Notes: generated from the sequence alone by a model not told the origin. Shown: positions 1-7,098, counted from the first letter of the stretch. The stretch: DNA of 12,943 bases from CAYIFA01 sp964362625 (GCA_964362625.1 CAYIFA010000025.1:1-12943); one strand, 5' to 3'. Program-made: numbers and translations.

Positions 1-1
1 G

Positions 2-496
2 GTCGGAACTGATTTTGGATTCGGGTTTTATCGCGCTGGGCTTTTCACGGTTGGGTTTGTATTTAATATGGCGGGTGGCGGAATTAACGATAGCGTAAAA
101 TTCCCGCCGTTTTCCGGTCAGCTGATTGATGCAACCGCAATATTTACAAAAGAACTATGCTGGTTTTTGATGTCAACCCAGGAAAAAGGAAACACAATTA
201 ACCGCGCAATAGTCATAAACAAGAAAGGGATTGTTGAAGGGGTAACTGAAACTACGGCTGGAGATGGTTCGTGGCTTTCAAACATTTACGGTAAATGCGC
301 AATTGGCAATATGCTTTTTTCGGCAACCGACGACGGCATTATTCGAATAGAAATTGACAACGGCCAAATCACCAAGACCAAAGAGTTCCCTGACACCGAA
401 CCGTTTGTCGATGAAAGCACAAAACTCTTCATCGAAAAGGAGGGGTTGTATGCGGTGAGCGGAAAGGAAATAACGCTACTCAAAATAACGCAGTAA
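2..496 (+). CDS. C-terminal part of a predicted beta-propeller protein (5' partial)
   Basis: The reading frame is open from base 2 to the TAA at 494-496, so the gene very probably begins upstream of the window; the internal ATG at 68 has no SD in front of it. The visible 164 residues alternate short hydrophobic strands and Gly/Asp/Asn turns in a roughly 40-residue rhythm, with a DDGIIRIE strand, a TEPFVDEST stretch and a final GLYAVSGKEITLLKI strand pair. That is how the last blades of a beta-propeller usually look. I see no catalytic motif, signal peptide or membrane segment. The next gene starts 29 bases downstream on the same strand, so the two are probably co-transcribed. Beta-propeller proteins accompany vWA and MoxR ATPase genes in some predicted conflict systems, and a vWA gene follows here, but the fold call is by eye. 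Function is unknown. Confidence 0.6.
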   Translation, partial: VGTDFGFGFYRAGLFTVGFVFNMAGGGINDSVKFPPFSGQLIDATAIFTKELCWFLMSTQEKGNTINRAIVINKKGIVEGVTETTAGDGSWLSNIYGKCAIGNMLFSATDDGIIRIEIDNGQITKTKEFPDTEPFVDESTKLFIEKEGLYAVSGKEITLLKITQ

Positions 497-511
497 ACCC
501 AAACCAGCAGC

Positions 512-518
512 AAGGAGG
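512..518 (+). promoter_or_regulatory. Strong Shine-Dalgarno site of the cysteine hydrolase
   Basis: AAGGAGG lies 7 bases before the ATG at 526. It fixes the start of the hydrolase and is nearly identical to the site of the vWA gene (AAGGAGGCC). Most minus-strand genes in the window lack such a site. Confidence 0.85.
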
Positions 519-525
519 CAGCGAA

Positions 526-1569
526 ATGGCCATCAAAACCAAGGAGCTACCTATTCCGGCGCATTTTGACAGGGCATTAGCCGACAAGGTGTGGCGGGTA
601 CCCTATCAGGAACGGGCGAACGACGCCCGCGAATGGGCGCGTAAGCACAATATCTCGCATTTTGCCAAGGACAGCACAAGAATTTGCCTGATGCCAATTG
701 ACGTGCAGAATACTTTTTGTTTGCCGGATTTTGAATTGTTTGTTTCTGGCCGTTCAGGCCGAGGGGCGATTGATGACAGCATCCGCCTTGCCGAATTTAT
801 CTACAAAAACCTCGGGACGATATCTGAAGTTACTCCGACCATGGATACGCACACTGCAACGCAGATCTTCCATACTCCGTTTTGGGTTGATAAAGACGGA
901 AATCATCCAGCGCCAGCCACCATTATCACGCTTGCCGACGTGGAGAGTGGACGTTGGATGGTAAATCCCGCTGTTGCCCCGAGCATTGTTGATGGCAATT
1001 ACATGTACCTCAAAAACCACGGTCTGCATTATGTCCGGAAGCTTCATGAGACCGGAAAATACCCGCTGATGGTCTGGCCGTTCCATGCTATGCTCGGCGG
1101 AATCGGACACGCCCTTGTTTCTACCGTTGAAGAAGCGATTTTCTTTCACAATATCGCGCGCTCCAGTCAGACCGGTTTTCAAATCAAAGGCGGAAATCCG
1201 CTTACTGAAAACTATTCAGTGCTTCGTCCAGAAGTTTTGGACGACCATCTTGGCCGGGCCATCGCCCAGAAAAACGCTAAATTCATCAAAAAACTTCTGA
1301 CTTGCGATGTCGTAATTATTACCGGACAGGCCATGAGCCATTGCGTGGCCTGGACCATTGATGATTTGCTAAACGAAATTATGGCCCAGGACCCGGCGCT
1401 AGTTAAGAAAGTATATCTGATCAAGGATTGTACTTCGCCAGTGGTCATCCCGGGAATTATCGATTTTACCGATGATGCCGAAAAAGCATTTAAGCGCTTT
1501 TCCGACGCCGGAATGCACGTAGTTAATTCGACTGATCCAATAAGTTCGTGGCCGGGTATCTCACTATAA
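526..1569 (+). CDS. Nicotinamidase/isochorismatase-like cysteine hydrolase
   Basis: A 347-residue protein of the isochorismatase-like superfamily, whose members hydrolyse amides such as nicotinamide to nicotinate plus ammonia through an Asp-Lys-Cys triad. The triad is visible as D59 (MPIDVQNTF), K221 (IKGGNPLTENYS) and C273 (GQAMSHCVAWT). The nicotinamidase metal-site pattern is also present: D107 and H109 (MDTHT), H116, and H187 (WPFH). It is much longer than the usual 180-220 residues, with about 50 extra N-terminal residues and a long insertion between H116 and H187. The metal-site pattern favours a nicotinamidase-type enzyme over isochorismatase, but the true substrate is not known. The product is probably cytoplasmic, since no signal or membrane segment is seen. 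It lies between a propeller gene (29 bases upstream) and a vWA gene, which is not the setting of an ordinary NAD-salvage gene. The start is set by a strong SD. Confidence 0.85.
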   Translation: MAIKTKELPIPAHFDRALADKVWRVPYQERANDAREWARKHNISHFAKDSTRICLMPIDVQNTFCLPDFELFVSGRSGRGAIDDSIRLAEFIYKNLGTISEVTPTMDTHTATQIFHTPFWVDKDGNHPAPATIITLADVESGRWMVNPAVAPSIVDGNYMYLKNHGLHYVRKLHETGKYPLMVWPFHAMLGGIGHALVSTVEEAIFFHNIARSSQTGFQIKGGNPLTENYSVLRPEVLDDHLGRAIAQKNAKFIKKLLTCDVVIITGQAMSHCVAWTIDDLLNEIMAQDPALVKKVYLIKDCTSPVVIPGIIDFTDDAEKAFKRFSDAGMHVVNSTDPISSWPGISL

Positions 1570-1580
1570 GCTATGGCTAA

Positions 1581-1776
1581 TCGGATCGCGCGCCCTCATT
1601 TCGAAAACATTGCGTAGGCAAAATTAAAAATCAAAGAGCCGAGTAGAAAAAGTGGCGGGGACCCGCGAACTCCGCCTTTAGCGGAGAACTGAGCAGGGTG
1701 ACACTTTTTCGTCACGAGGCGATTATGATTTTTATTTGCCGCAGCACGCGTTTGAAAAATGAGGCGCGCGATCCGA
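1581..1776. repeat. 196-base nested imperfect inverted repeat (MITE-like or structured RNA element)
   Basis: The spacer between the hydrolase and vWA genes folds onto itself from end to end. Outer arms TCGGATCGCGCGCC (1581-1594) and GGCGCGCGATCCGA (1763-1776) are perfectly complementary, and pairing continues (1596-1601 with 1757-1762) after one bulged base. Further nested pairs are GGCAAA 1617-1622 with TTTGCC 1735-1740, TAAAAATCA 1625-1633 with 1726-1734, GAAAAAGTG 1646-1654 with 1702-1710, and a central hairpin CTCCGC 1670-1675 with 1681-1686 around a CTTTA loop. I see no clear target-site duplication. It could be a miniature inverted-repeat element, a REP-type repeat or a transcribed RNA structure shaping expression of the downstream vWA gene. 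The pairing is seen directly; the role is open. Confidence 0.75.
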
Positions 1777-1794
1777 ACACACGAAACAAAAAAC

Positions 1795-1800
1795 AAGGAG
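1795..1800 (+). promoter_or_regulatory. Shine-Dalgarno site that fixes the vWA start
   Basis: AAGGAG, extending into AAGGAGGCC, lies 6 bases before the ATG at 1807. It decides for this start over the in-frame ATG at 1759, which lies inside the inverted repeat and has no SD. Confidence 0.85.
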
Positions 1801-1806
1801 GCCAAA

Positions 1807-2598
1807 ATGAGTCAGAGCACAAACGTAAGCCAGCTGCTGAAAACCGCTCACGCCGAAGGGGCGCTTTCTAAAGCGGCGACCCAGGCGTTAGCGATTCCGG
1901 ACATTGGCGCGGAGATCGAAGCCGCGCTCGGAATTAATGTGGACGATGTGGTTGCGAGCGAAGTGACTCTGGTTACGATGCTAATTGATGATTCCGGCTC
2001 AATCCGTTTCGCTGCTGGGAATACCGAAGCGGTCCGCGAAGGACATAACACCGTGCTTGACGCACTTTCGGAATCAAAACAGGAAAATAGCATCCTAGTA
2101 CACACCCGTTATCTGAATGGCCGCATCCTTTATCCATACGGTTTTCTGAAAGACGCTGAGCGAATGGACGCGCATAATTACAATCCGAACGGCGGGACTC
2201 CGCTTTATGATCAGTCGGTGGTAGTTCTGGGTACCGTTGTTGCTGAATACCAGCGATTCGTTGATAATGGCGTGGTGGCCCGCAGCGTAACGTTAATTGT
2301 TACTGATGGCCACGACGAACACTCAATGAACGCAACGGCAAAAACTGTTCGTTCAATCGTAAAAGATCTGCTTGGTGAAAAACACATCGTTGCCGCCATG
2401 GGCATTGATGACGGCAATACGGATTTTCAGAAGATATTTGGCGAAATGGGCATTCCGGATGAATGGATTTTGACTCCGGGTAATACCAAGAGCGAGATCC
2501 GCAAAGCATTTGGAACATTTTCCAAATCCGCAGTGCGCGCAAGTCAGTCAGCGAAAAGCTTTTCAACTACTGCCGCAGGCGGGTTCGCTTCGCCGTAA
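1807..2598 (+). CDS. von Willebrand factor A (vWA) domain protein
   Basis: A 263-residue protein that is essentially one vWA domain. All parts of the metal-ion-dependent adhesion site (MIDAS) are present: DxSxS as D61-D62-S63-G64-S65 after a hydrophobic strand, T131 in NGGTPLYD, and D167 in IVTDGHDEHS. About 50 helical residues precede the domain, and the last 25 residues form a Ser/Ala-rich, probably flexible tail. There is no signal peptide or membrane segment, so it is expected in the cytoplasm, as with TerY-type or MoxR-partner vWA proteins that act as metal-dependent protein-binding scaffolds. No MoxR ATPase or kinase gene is in the window; one could lie upstream of base 1. It is probably the last gene of the plus-strand cluster, since a terminator follows 23 bases after the stop. 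Partner and role are unknown. Confidence 0.85.
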   Translation: MSQSTNVSQLLKTAHAEGALSKAATQALAIPDIGAEIEAALGINVDDVVASEVTLVTMLIDDSGSIRFAAGNTEAVREGHNTVLDALSESKQENSILVHTRYLNGRILYPYGFLKDAERMDAHNYNPNGGTPLYDQSVVVLGTVVAEYQRFVDNGVVARSVTLIVTDGHDEHSMNATAKTVRSIVKDLLGEKHIVAAMGIDDGNTDFQKIFGEMGIPDEWILTPGNTKSEIRKAFGTFSKSAVRASQSAKSFSTTAAGGFASP

Positions 2599-2621
2599 AT
2601 AGACTTACTCTCTAAAAAATC

Positions 2622-2651
2622 AAGCCCTTTGGCCAAATCGCCAAAGGGCTT
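2622..2651. terminator. Bidirectional rho-independent terminator
   Basis: A perfect 12-bp stem AAGCCCTTTGGC (2622-2633) / GCCAAAGGGCTT (2640-2651) with a 6-base loop. The plus strand continues with a T-rich tail (TTTATTTTA), and the minus strand reads GATTTTTTAG after the stem. It lies between the convergent vWA gene and metallo-beta-lactamase-fold gene and can end both transcripts. Confidence 0.9.
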
Positions 2652-2657
2652 TTTATT

Positions 2658-3509
2658 TTATTTATCAAGCCAAACCCGCTCTCCGTCAGAACGAATTTTA
2701 ATTAGACCCAACTCATCATTTCTCAACGCAGCTATGTCGGCCGCCTGGAGTTTATTCAACACGATTCCATTGGGATGGCCATATTTGTTGTCTTCCCCGC
2801 TCTGAATAACCGCGAATTTCGGTGCGATAGCTGCCAAAAACGCATCGGATGTTGAAGTCTTGGAACCGTGATGGCCAATTTTTAGAACTTCGCACGAAAT
2901 ATCATCACCTAATAGCTTGAATTCGCCGACGCGTTCCAAGTCTCCGGTTAGAATGAAGCAGGTTTTGCCATAGATAAGTTTGGCCACAACCGACATATTA
3001 TTAGCGTCTTCACTTATTTGTCCGGGAAATGGATATAAGATATCGAGCCGCACGTTTTCGCCCAACAAAATCCGCGTTCCACGAAAAACGTGGGTGTAAC
3101 GCGCGTTTTCTTTTTCAACCGAGCTGGTCCACTCTTTATAAACTCCGGTGTCAGACGCGCTCGCCGAATCAAAAACATAATCAATGTCGTAACGCGCCAA
3201 TACCTCCGGCAGTCCGCCGATATGGTCGGCGTCCGGATGCGTGGCAATAACCACGTCAATTGAACGGTCATAAAACGGCATTACCTTGGATAATTCGGAT
3301 AAAACTTTTTGATTTGGGCCGCCGTCTATTAATACCTGGTTGCCGTTTGGCGCTTCAATAAAGATTGCGTCGCCTTGTCCGATGTCAAGAAACGCAACCG
3401 TCAAATAATCGCGGTCCTGAAGATAAAAAATTGCGGCCCAAACCAGGCTGGCCGCAATTATCAACCCGCCTAACGAGTATTCCGGAAGCTGTTTTCTAAA
3501 CCGCAACAT
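2658..3509 (-). CDS. Membrane-anchored MBL-fold protein, like the ComEC C-terminal domain
   Basis: 283 residues: one N-terminal membrane segment (about 13-30), then a metallo-beta-lactamase (MBL) fold of the ComEC/Rec2 type. The opening strand FLDIGQGDAIF (40-50) is the signature of this subfamily. Metal ligands are visible in THPDADH (H91, D93, D95, H96), LTGDLE (D190) and the IGHHGS stretch (H213/H214); H245 in YGHPN and the NNMS motif (170-173) also match. In many ComEC proteins this domain is fused to the DNA channel and is thought to process the incoming or non-transported strand. Here the channel gene is separate, about 1.6 kb upstream in transcription order, with guaB between. The single TM segment would place the domain outside the membrane, near ComEC. 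No SD is seen before the ATG, and the guaB terminator lies just upstream, so it probably has its own weak promoter or depends on read-through. Confidence 0.85.
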   Translation of the reverse strand: MLRFRKQLPEYSLGGLIIAASLVWAAIFYLQDRDYLTVAFLDIGQGDAIFIEAPNGNQVLIDGGPNQKVLSELSKVMPFYDRSIDVVIATHPDADHIGGLPEVLARYDIDYVFDSASASDTGVYKEWTSSVEKENARYTHVFRGTRILLGENVRLDILYPFPGQISEDANNMSVVAKLIYGKTCFILTGDLERVGEFKLLGDDISCEVLKIGHHGSKTSTSDAFLAAIAPKFAVIQSGEDNKYGHPNGIVLNKLQAADIAALRNDELGLIKIRSDGERVWLDK

Positions 3510-3544
3510 GCTAAAAGACTAATCGAATTTCCCAAAAAATAAAA

Positions 3545-3570
3545 GGCGCGCAAGGAAATCTTGCGCGCTT
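3545..3570 (-). terminator. Rho-independent terminator of guaB
   Basis: Stem GCGCGCAAG (3546-3554) / CTTGCGCGC (3560-3568), loop GAAAT, extended by wobble and A-T pairs. Read on the minus strand it is followed by CTTTTATTTTTTG, a good U-tract. It begins about 10 bases after the guaB stop codon. Confidence 0.88.
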
Positions 3571-3579
3571 GTTTAAATT

Positions 3580-5037
3580 TTATTCTTCTCTTGGCGAAAC
3601 TTGATAGTTCGGAGCTTCGTTGGTTATCAAGATGTCATGGACGTGGCTTTCAGCGACTCCGGCACCCGAAAGTTTCATGAAAACGGCTTTATGGCGCAAC
3701 TCATCAATCGTCCGGCAGCCGACATAACCCATGCCCTGACGCAGCCCTCCAAGTATCAATCCTATTTGACGCGCTGCCGGACCGCGATGCAAAACTGCTC
3801 CGTCAATTCCTTCAGGCACGGCTTTTGCGCCGTAACGCTCGCCGCCTTCTTTAATAACCGACTCTGATCCCATCCCGCGATACCTCTTATAGAGCTGCCC
3901 CTTATGCGGAAAAGTTTCGCCCGGCGTTTCTTCGGTTGCCGCGAAAATAAATCCGCTCATTACCGAACTTGCGCCGCTGGCCAACGCCTTGACAATGTCC
4001 CCGGAAAACCGAACCCCGCCGTCGGAACAAAACGGTATTTCGTCGCCGATTTCCTCGTAAACCGAAATGTTAGCAGTAATTTGCGGCACACCGCAACCGG
4101 TTACGATCCGGGTAATACAGGTTGAGCCTGACCCAATTCCGACCCGCAAACCATCTGCTCCGGCATCCATTAAAAATCGAGCGGCTTTGCCGGTAGCGAT
4201 ATTGCCGGCAACCACATCAACAATTCCCGGCAACTTTTTCAACTGGACAAGCGCATTCCTAACATTGTGGCTGTGTCCGTGAGAGGAATCAATTACTATT
4301 ACGTCAACTCCCACACGAACCAGTTCTTGGGCCCTTTCAAGAAAATCTCCAGTGGCCCCGATAGCCGCGCCGACCCGTAAACGTCCGTGTTCGTCAACAT
4401 TCGCGTTCGGATAGAATTCGCTTTTGCGCAAGTCCTTGGCGGTTATTAAACCGGCCAGCCGAAAATCTTCATCAACAAGCGGCAGTTTTTCAATGCGGTG
4501 ACTAAACATCAGGTCGCGCGCCTCTTTTGGAGTTACGCCCAGATGAGCGGTAATCAGTTTCTCGCGCGGCGTCATGGCGTCGCGAACTCTTAAGTTTTTA
4601 TTAGCTGCAAACTGCAGGTCGTGCTTGGTAATAATGCCTTCCAGCTTGCCATCATCATCAACGACCAAAATGCCGGATACTTTGTTTTCAAACATAAGCT
4701 CTTCGGCTCTCAGGGTTGAATCTGTTGCCGTTATGATGTATGGGTTGGCAATAATGCTCGACTGGTGCCGTTTTACCTTACGAACTTCATGGGCCTGCCG
4801 TTCTATATCCATCGGCGGACTTTTCCTGTGAATAACCCCTAGCCCCCCTGCTTCGGCTATTGCAATTGCTAAGGCATACTCGGTAACCGTGTCCATAGGA
4901 GATGAAACAAGGGGTATATTTAACGGAACATTCCGGCTAAAACGACTCTTCAGATCCGCCTCGCCAGGCAAAAAGTCGGCTTCGTCCGGAACAAGAGTTA
5001 CGTCGTCAAACGTCAACGCCTCTTGTAATCCCGTCAC
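3580..5037 (-). CDS. guaB: IMP dehydrogenase
   Basis: Inosine-5'-monophosphate dehydrogenase oxidises IMP to XMP with NAD+, the committed step to guanine nucleotides. The 485 residues are the normal length. The TIM-barrel start TFDDVTLVP (9-17) is followed by a pair of CBS domains (about 95-205) and the second barrel half. The catalytic loop GIGSGSTCITR carries C307; the IMP-binding CSDGGV (D339), KRYRGMGS (384-391) and the flap R401-Y402 with VPEG (407-410) are all present. Two small departures from the usual form are GSGS where GPGS is common and CSDGG where ADGG is common; both leave catalytic residues intact. The start is GTG, chosen because AAAGGAGGCC lies just before it and the protein begins in register with the family. 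It has its own promoter in the end of comEC and its own terminator, so it is a single-gene unit. Confidence 0.97.
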   Translation of the reverse strand: MTGLQEALTFDDVTLVPDEADFLPGEADLKSRFSRNVPLNIPLVSSPMDTVTEYALAIAIAEAGGLGVIHRKSPPMDIERQAHEVRKVKRHQSSIIANPYIITATDSTLRAEELMFENKVSGILVVDDDGKLEGIITKHDLQFAANKNLRVRDAMTPREKLITAHLGVTPKEARDLMFSHRIEKLPLVDEDFRLAGLITAKDLRKSEFYPNANVDEHGRLRVGAAIGATGDFLERAQELVRVGVDVIVIDSSHGHSHNVRNALVQLKKLPGIVDVVAGNIATGKAARFLMDAGADGLRVGIGSGSTCITRIVTGCGVPQITANISVYEEIGDEIPFCSDGGVRFSGDIVKALASGASSVMSGFIFAATEETPGETFPHKGQLYKRYRGMGSESVIKEGGERYGAKAVPEGIDGAVLHRGPAARQIGLILGGLRQGMGYVGCRTIDELRHKAVFMKLSGAGVAESHVHDILITNEAPNYQVSPREE

Positions 5038-5042
5038 CTTGG

Positions 5043-5048
5043 CCTCCT
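5043..5048 (-). promoter_or_regulatory. Shine-Dalgarno site of guaB, fixing a GTG start
   Basis: On the minus strand AGGAGG (within AAAGGAGGCCAAG) lies 5 bases before the GTG at 5037. It supports GTG as the start and is one of only a few canonical SD sites on this strand. Confidence 0.85.
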
Positions 5049-5093
5049 TTGTAAGCTTGATTTGTCAAAGTCCCGCGCTATTTCTTATGTGAG

Positions 5094-5122
5094 AGTATAT
5101 CATTAAAGTTACTCTAATTCAA
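5094..5122 (-). promoter_or_regulatory. Sigma-70-type promoter of guaB
   Basis: Minus strand: -35 TTGAAT (5122-5117), a 17-base spacer ending in TGA, and -10 TATACT (5099-5094), giving an extended -10 (TGA-TATACT). The -35 lies within the last codons of comEC. The predicted start near 5087 gives a leader of about 50 bases that contains the SD. Confidence 0.75.
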
Positions 5123-6677
5123 TCTTCCAGTTTCTTAGACGCCAGCGTTCGATGAGGCTTAATGCTTTAGTTTTTACGGCCGGTCTTTTTATAAAAACCG
5201 CCCAAATGATCAAAACGTAAAGAATTATGACGCCAACAAGCGGAAATTGTTCCCAAGTAATTTCCGCGAGGCCCCAGCCCGCAAAAAATTCTACTATTTT
5301 TAACTCATATTCTAACAGCGCGTAAGCAACCCACGCCAGGGGCATAGCTAAAATTGGCGAAGCCCATCCAGCTACGCCGGCAAGCGCGCTAAAAAACATG
5401 GCCACCGGCACAGTGGCCAAAATTAGAATATTGACCGGCAGGCTAACTAGCGAGAAAGTCCCCATGTTATGGAGAATAAACGGCGTTACCGCGATCTGCG
5501 CCGAAATCGTCGCGCCGGCCACTTCGCGCAGATTAAATTTTTTGGGAATAAATCTTAAATATTTTTCTATTTTGGGAGAAATAAAAATCAAACCAAGCGT
5601 TGCCAAAAAAGACAACTGAAAAGACGCGTCAAAACGGAGCAGTTTTGGGTTTTGCATTAACATAAAAAATCCGGCAATAAAAAGCGCGATGGTCACGCGG
5701 TAAACATTGCCGGTCATGTGCGCAATGTAAATTAAAATGGCCATAACCGAAGCCCGTACGACAGTCGTCGAACCGCCGGCAAGTATCGCAAACATCACAA
5801 TACCTATCATTCCGGTAATGATCCCGGCCAGCCACGGCATAAATAAGCTGAAAAAAGAGGCGATAGCTTTGGCGATAATCGTAATGTTATAACCGGAAAG
5901 GACTACAATATGAATTACGCCAGTTTTTCTGAAATCGTCGAGGAGTTCTTTGGGCATAGCGCGCTTGGCGCCAACCGTAAGTCCGCCGGCCAATGCCGCG
6001 TGCGGCTCGGACATTACACGGCCTAAACTTTCTAAATATTTATTTTTTATTCCGAATAAAATACGCTTAATCGGGCTTCCGCCACCCTCGCCAGTTTTTT
6101 TGATTTCCGGATAGAAAATTTGCAGAAAAATATCGTCTTTAGCCAGATAATCTTCCCAACTAAAGTCATCGATGAAGTTTTTGGGCTCCTGCAACTTCCC
6201 CCGAACCTCAACAATGTCTCCATATTTAAATCCCGGATAGCGCGGAGCAAAAATCAAAATTCGATCATCTGAAACATCCTGCCATTCCTTGCTCTGCCAA
6301 TCTAAAAATTCATTTGATTCAATCACTAATCTTGTCCCGTTTTCGCGTTCATCGGGTTCGTCAACTATTAAACCGCGAACGCCAACTTGCTTATCAATCT
6401 GTAAAGCCAAATCCGAAGAAATTGTTTTTTGGTCTTTCAGGTCATAACGTAAAATTCCGAAACTAAACGCCAAAAGAAAGATAGCCGCGGCCGCGAACCA
6501 CATATCATTCGACGCAGGACGTAACCGTTTCAAAACCAAAAATCCCGCGCCCAACAATCCCGCTAGACCAGCCTCCGGCCACCCCAATTCAAAAAAAGAG
6601 CGGATAGCTATCCCCGCCCCAAACCCCGATAATACCAAAATTAATATTTTTTCCTTATAAAAGCCGGCCTTGTTCAT
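5109..6677 (-). CDS. comEC: ComEC/Rec2-type DNA uptake channel without MBL domain
   Basis: The 522-residue polytopic membrane protein passes single-stranded DNA into the cytoplasm during natural transformation. About three N-terminal membrane segments (roughly 12-80) precede a soluble OB-like region (about 90-195, with GVRGLIVDEP and YGDIVEVRGKLQEP). The Competence domain follows, with the family hallmark GVIHIVVLSGYNITII (cf. GliHllaiSG), GGSTTVVRASVMA and FDASFQLSFLATLGLI, in a run of hydrophobic segments to about residue 495. The protein ends with a basic tail (KRPAVKTKALSLIERW) and lacks the C-terminal metallo-beta-lactamase domain of the roughly 750-residue Bacillus-type ComEC; a matching domain is encoded separately at 2658-3509. 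The first 23 bases overlap the RNase H gene, and no SD is visible, so translation is probably coupled. Confidence 0.92.
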   Translation of the reverse strand: MNKAGFYKEKILILVLSGFGAGIAIRSFFELGWPEAGLAGLLGAGFLVLKRLRPASNDMWFAAAAIFLLAFSFGILRYDLKDQKTISSDLALQIDKQVGVRGLIVDEPDERENGTRLVIESNEFLDWQSKEWQDVSDDRILIFAPRYPGFKYGDIVEVRGKLQEPKNFIDDFSWEDYLAKDDIFLQIFYPEIKKTGEGGGSPIKRILFGIKNKYLESLGRVMSEPHAALAGGLTVGAKRAMPKELLDDFRKTGVIHIVVLSGYNITIIAKAIASFFSLFMPWLAGIITGMIGIVMFAILAGGSTTVVRASVMAILIYIAHMTGNVYRVTIALFIAGFFMLMQNPKLLRFDASFQLSFLATLGLIFISPKIEKYLRFIPKKFNLREVAGATISAQIAVTPFILHNMGTFSLVSLPVNILILATVPVAMFFSALAGVAGWASPILAMPLAWVAYALLEYELKIVEFFAGWGLAEITWEQFPLVGVIILYVLIIWAVFIKRPAVKTKALSLIERWRLRNWKIELE

Positions 6678-7098
6678 TTTGGTCCAATGCCCGATTTAAC
6701 AACCTGTCTGCTTCCTTGTTTTTCTCGCGCGGAATGTGTTTAAAAATGATTTTCCCGAAATCGAATTTTAGGTTCCAGATTTTTATAAAAAACGGAAAAA
6801 GATGTTCTTCTTCAATTCTATATTCGCCATTTAACTGGCGCGCTACCAGCTGTGAATCCATTCGCATCTCTATTCCCATTTGCTTAGTTTTATCTTTCCC
6901 GAAAATCTGTTTAACTTTTTTTAGCGCAAAAATAACCGCCTCATATTCAGCTTCATTATTGGTTTTAACTCCGATTCTTTCGCCATAGCCATGCAATTTG
7001 TGCCCTTTTGCGTCTTCTATGGCCACGCCGATAGCCGCTTCACCGGGATTTCCTCTTGACCCTCCGTCAGTATAAATAATTATTTTTGAATTTTGCAT
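6655..7098 (-). CDS. rnhA: Ribonuclease H (RNase HI-type fold)
   Basis: 147 residues, an RNase HI-type nuclease that cuts the RNA strand of RNA-DNA hybrids. The active-site carboxylates are all visible: D11 in YTDGGSRGNPG, E51 in TNNEAEYEA, D81 in RMDSQLVARQLNG, and D131 in HIPREKNKEADRL. The motif style (DGGSRGNPG, TNNEAEY, IPREKNKEAD) matches the archaeal-type/RVT_3 branch more than E. coli RnhA, and the basic handle of E. coli RnhA is not evident, so the gene name is by fold rather than by orthology. It sits in a run of three same-strand genes: the nuclease gene ends 33 bases before it and comEC overlaps its end by 23 bases. The 33-base upstream spacer is almost pure A/T with no SD. Confidence 0.9.
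   Translation of the reverse strand: MQNSKIIIYTDGGSRGNPGEAAIGVAIEDAKGHKLHGYGERIGVKTNNEAEYEAVIFALKKVKQIFGKDKTKQMGIEMRMDSQLVARQLNGEYRIEEEHLFPFFIKIWNLKFDFGKIIFKHIPREKNKEADRLLNRALDQNEQGRLL

Noticed and set aside
1596..1805. Minus-strand open frame of 69 codons in the hydrolase-vWA spacer
   Set aside because: It lies entirely in the nested inverted repeat, has no SD and runs into the vWA start on the other strand; the open frame is a by-product of the repeat.
1759..1806. Upstream in-frame ATG for the vWA gene, adding 16 residues
   Set aside because: The extra residues come from the arm of the inverted repeat, and the strong SD at 1795-1800 points to the ATG at 1807.
5063..5068. TTGACA on the minus strand before guaB, possible -35
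   Set aside because: A -10 at the right distance would fall on the SD and start codon; the TTGAAT/TATACT pair further upstream fits much better.
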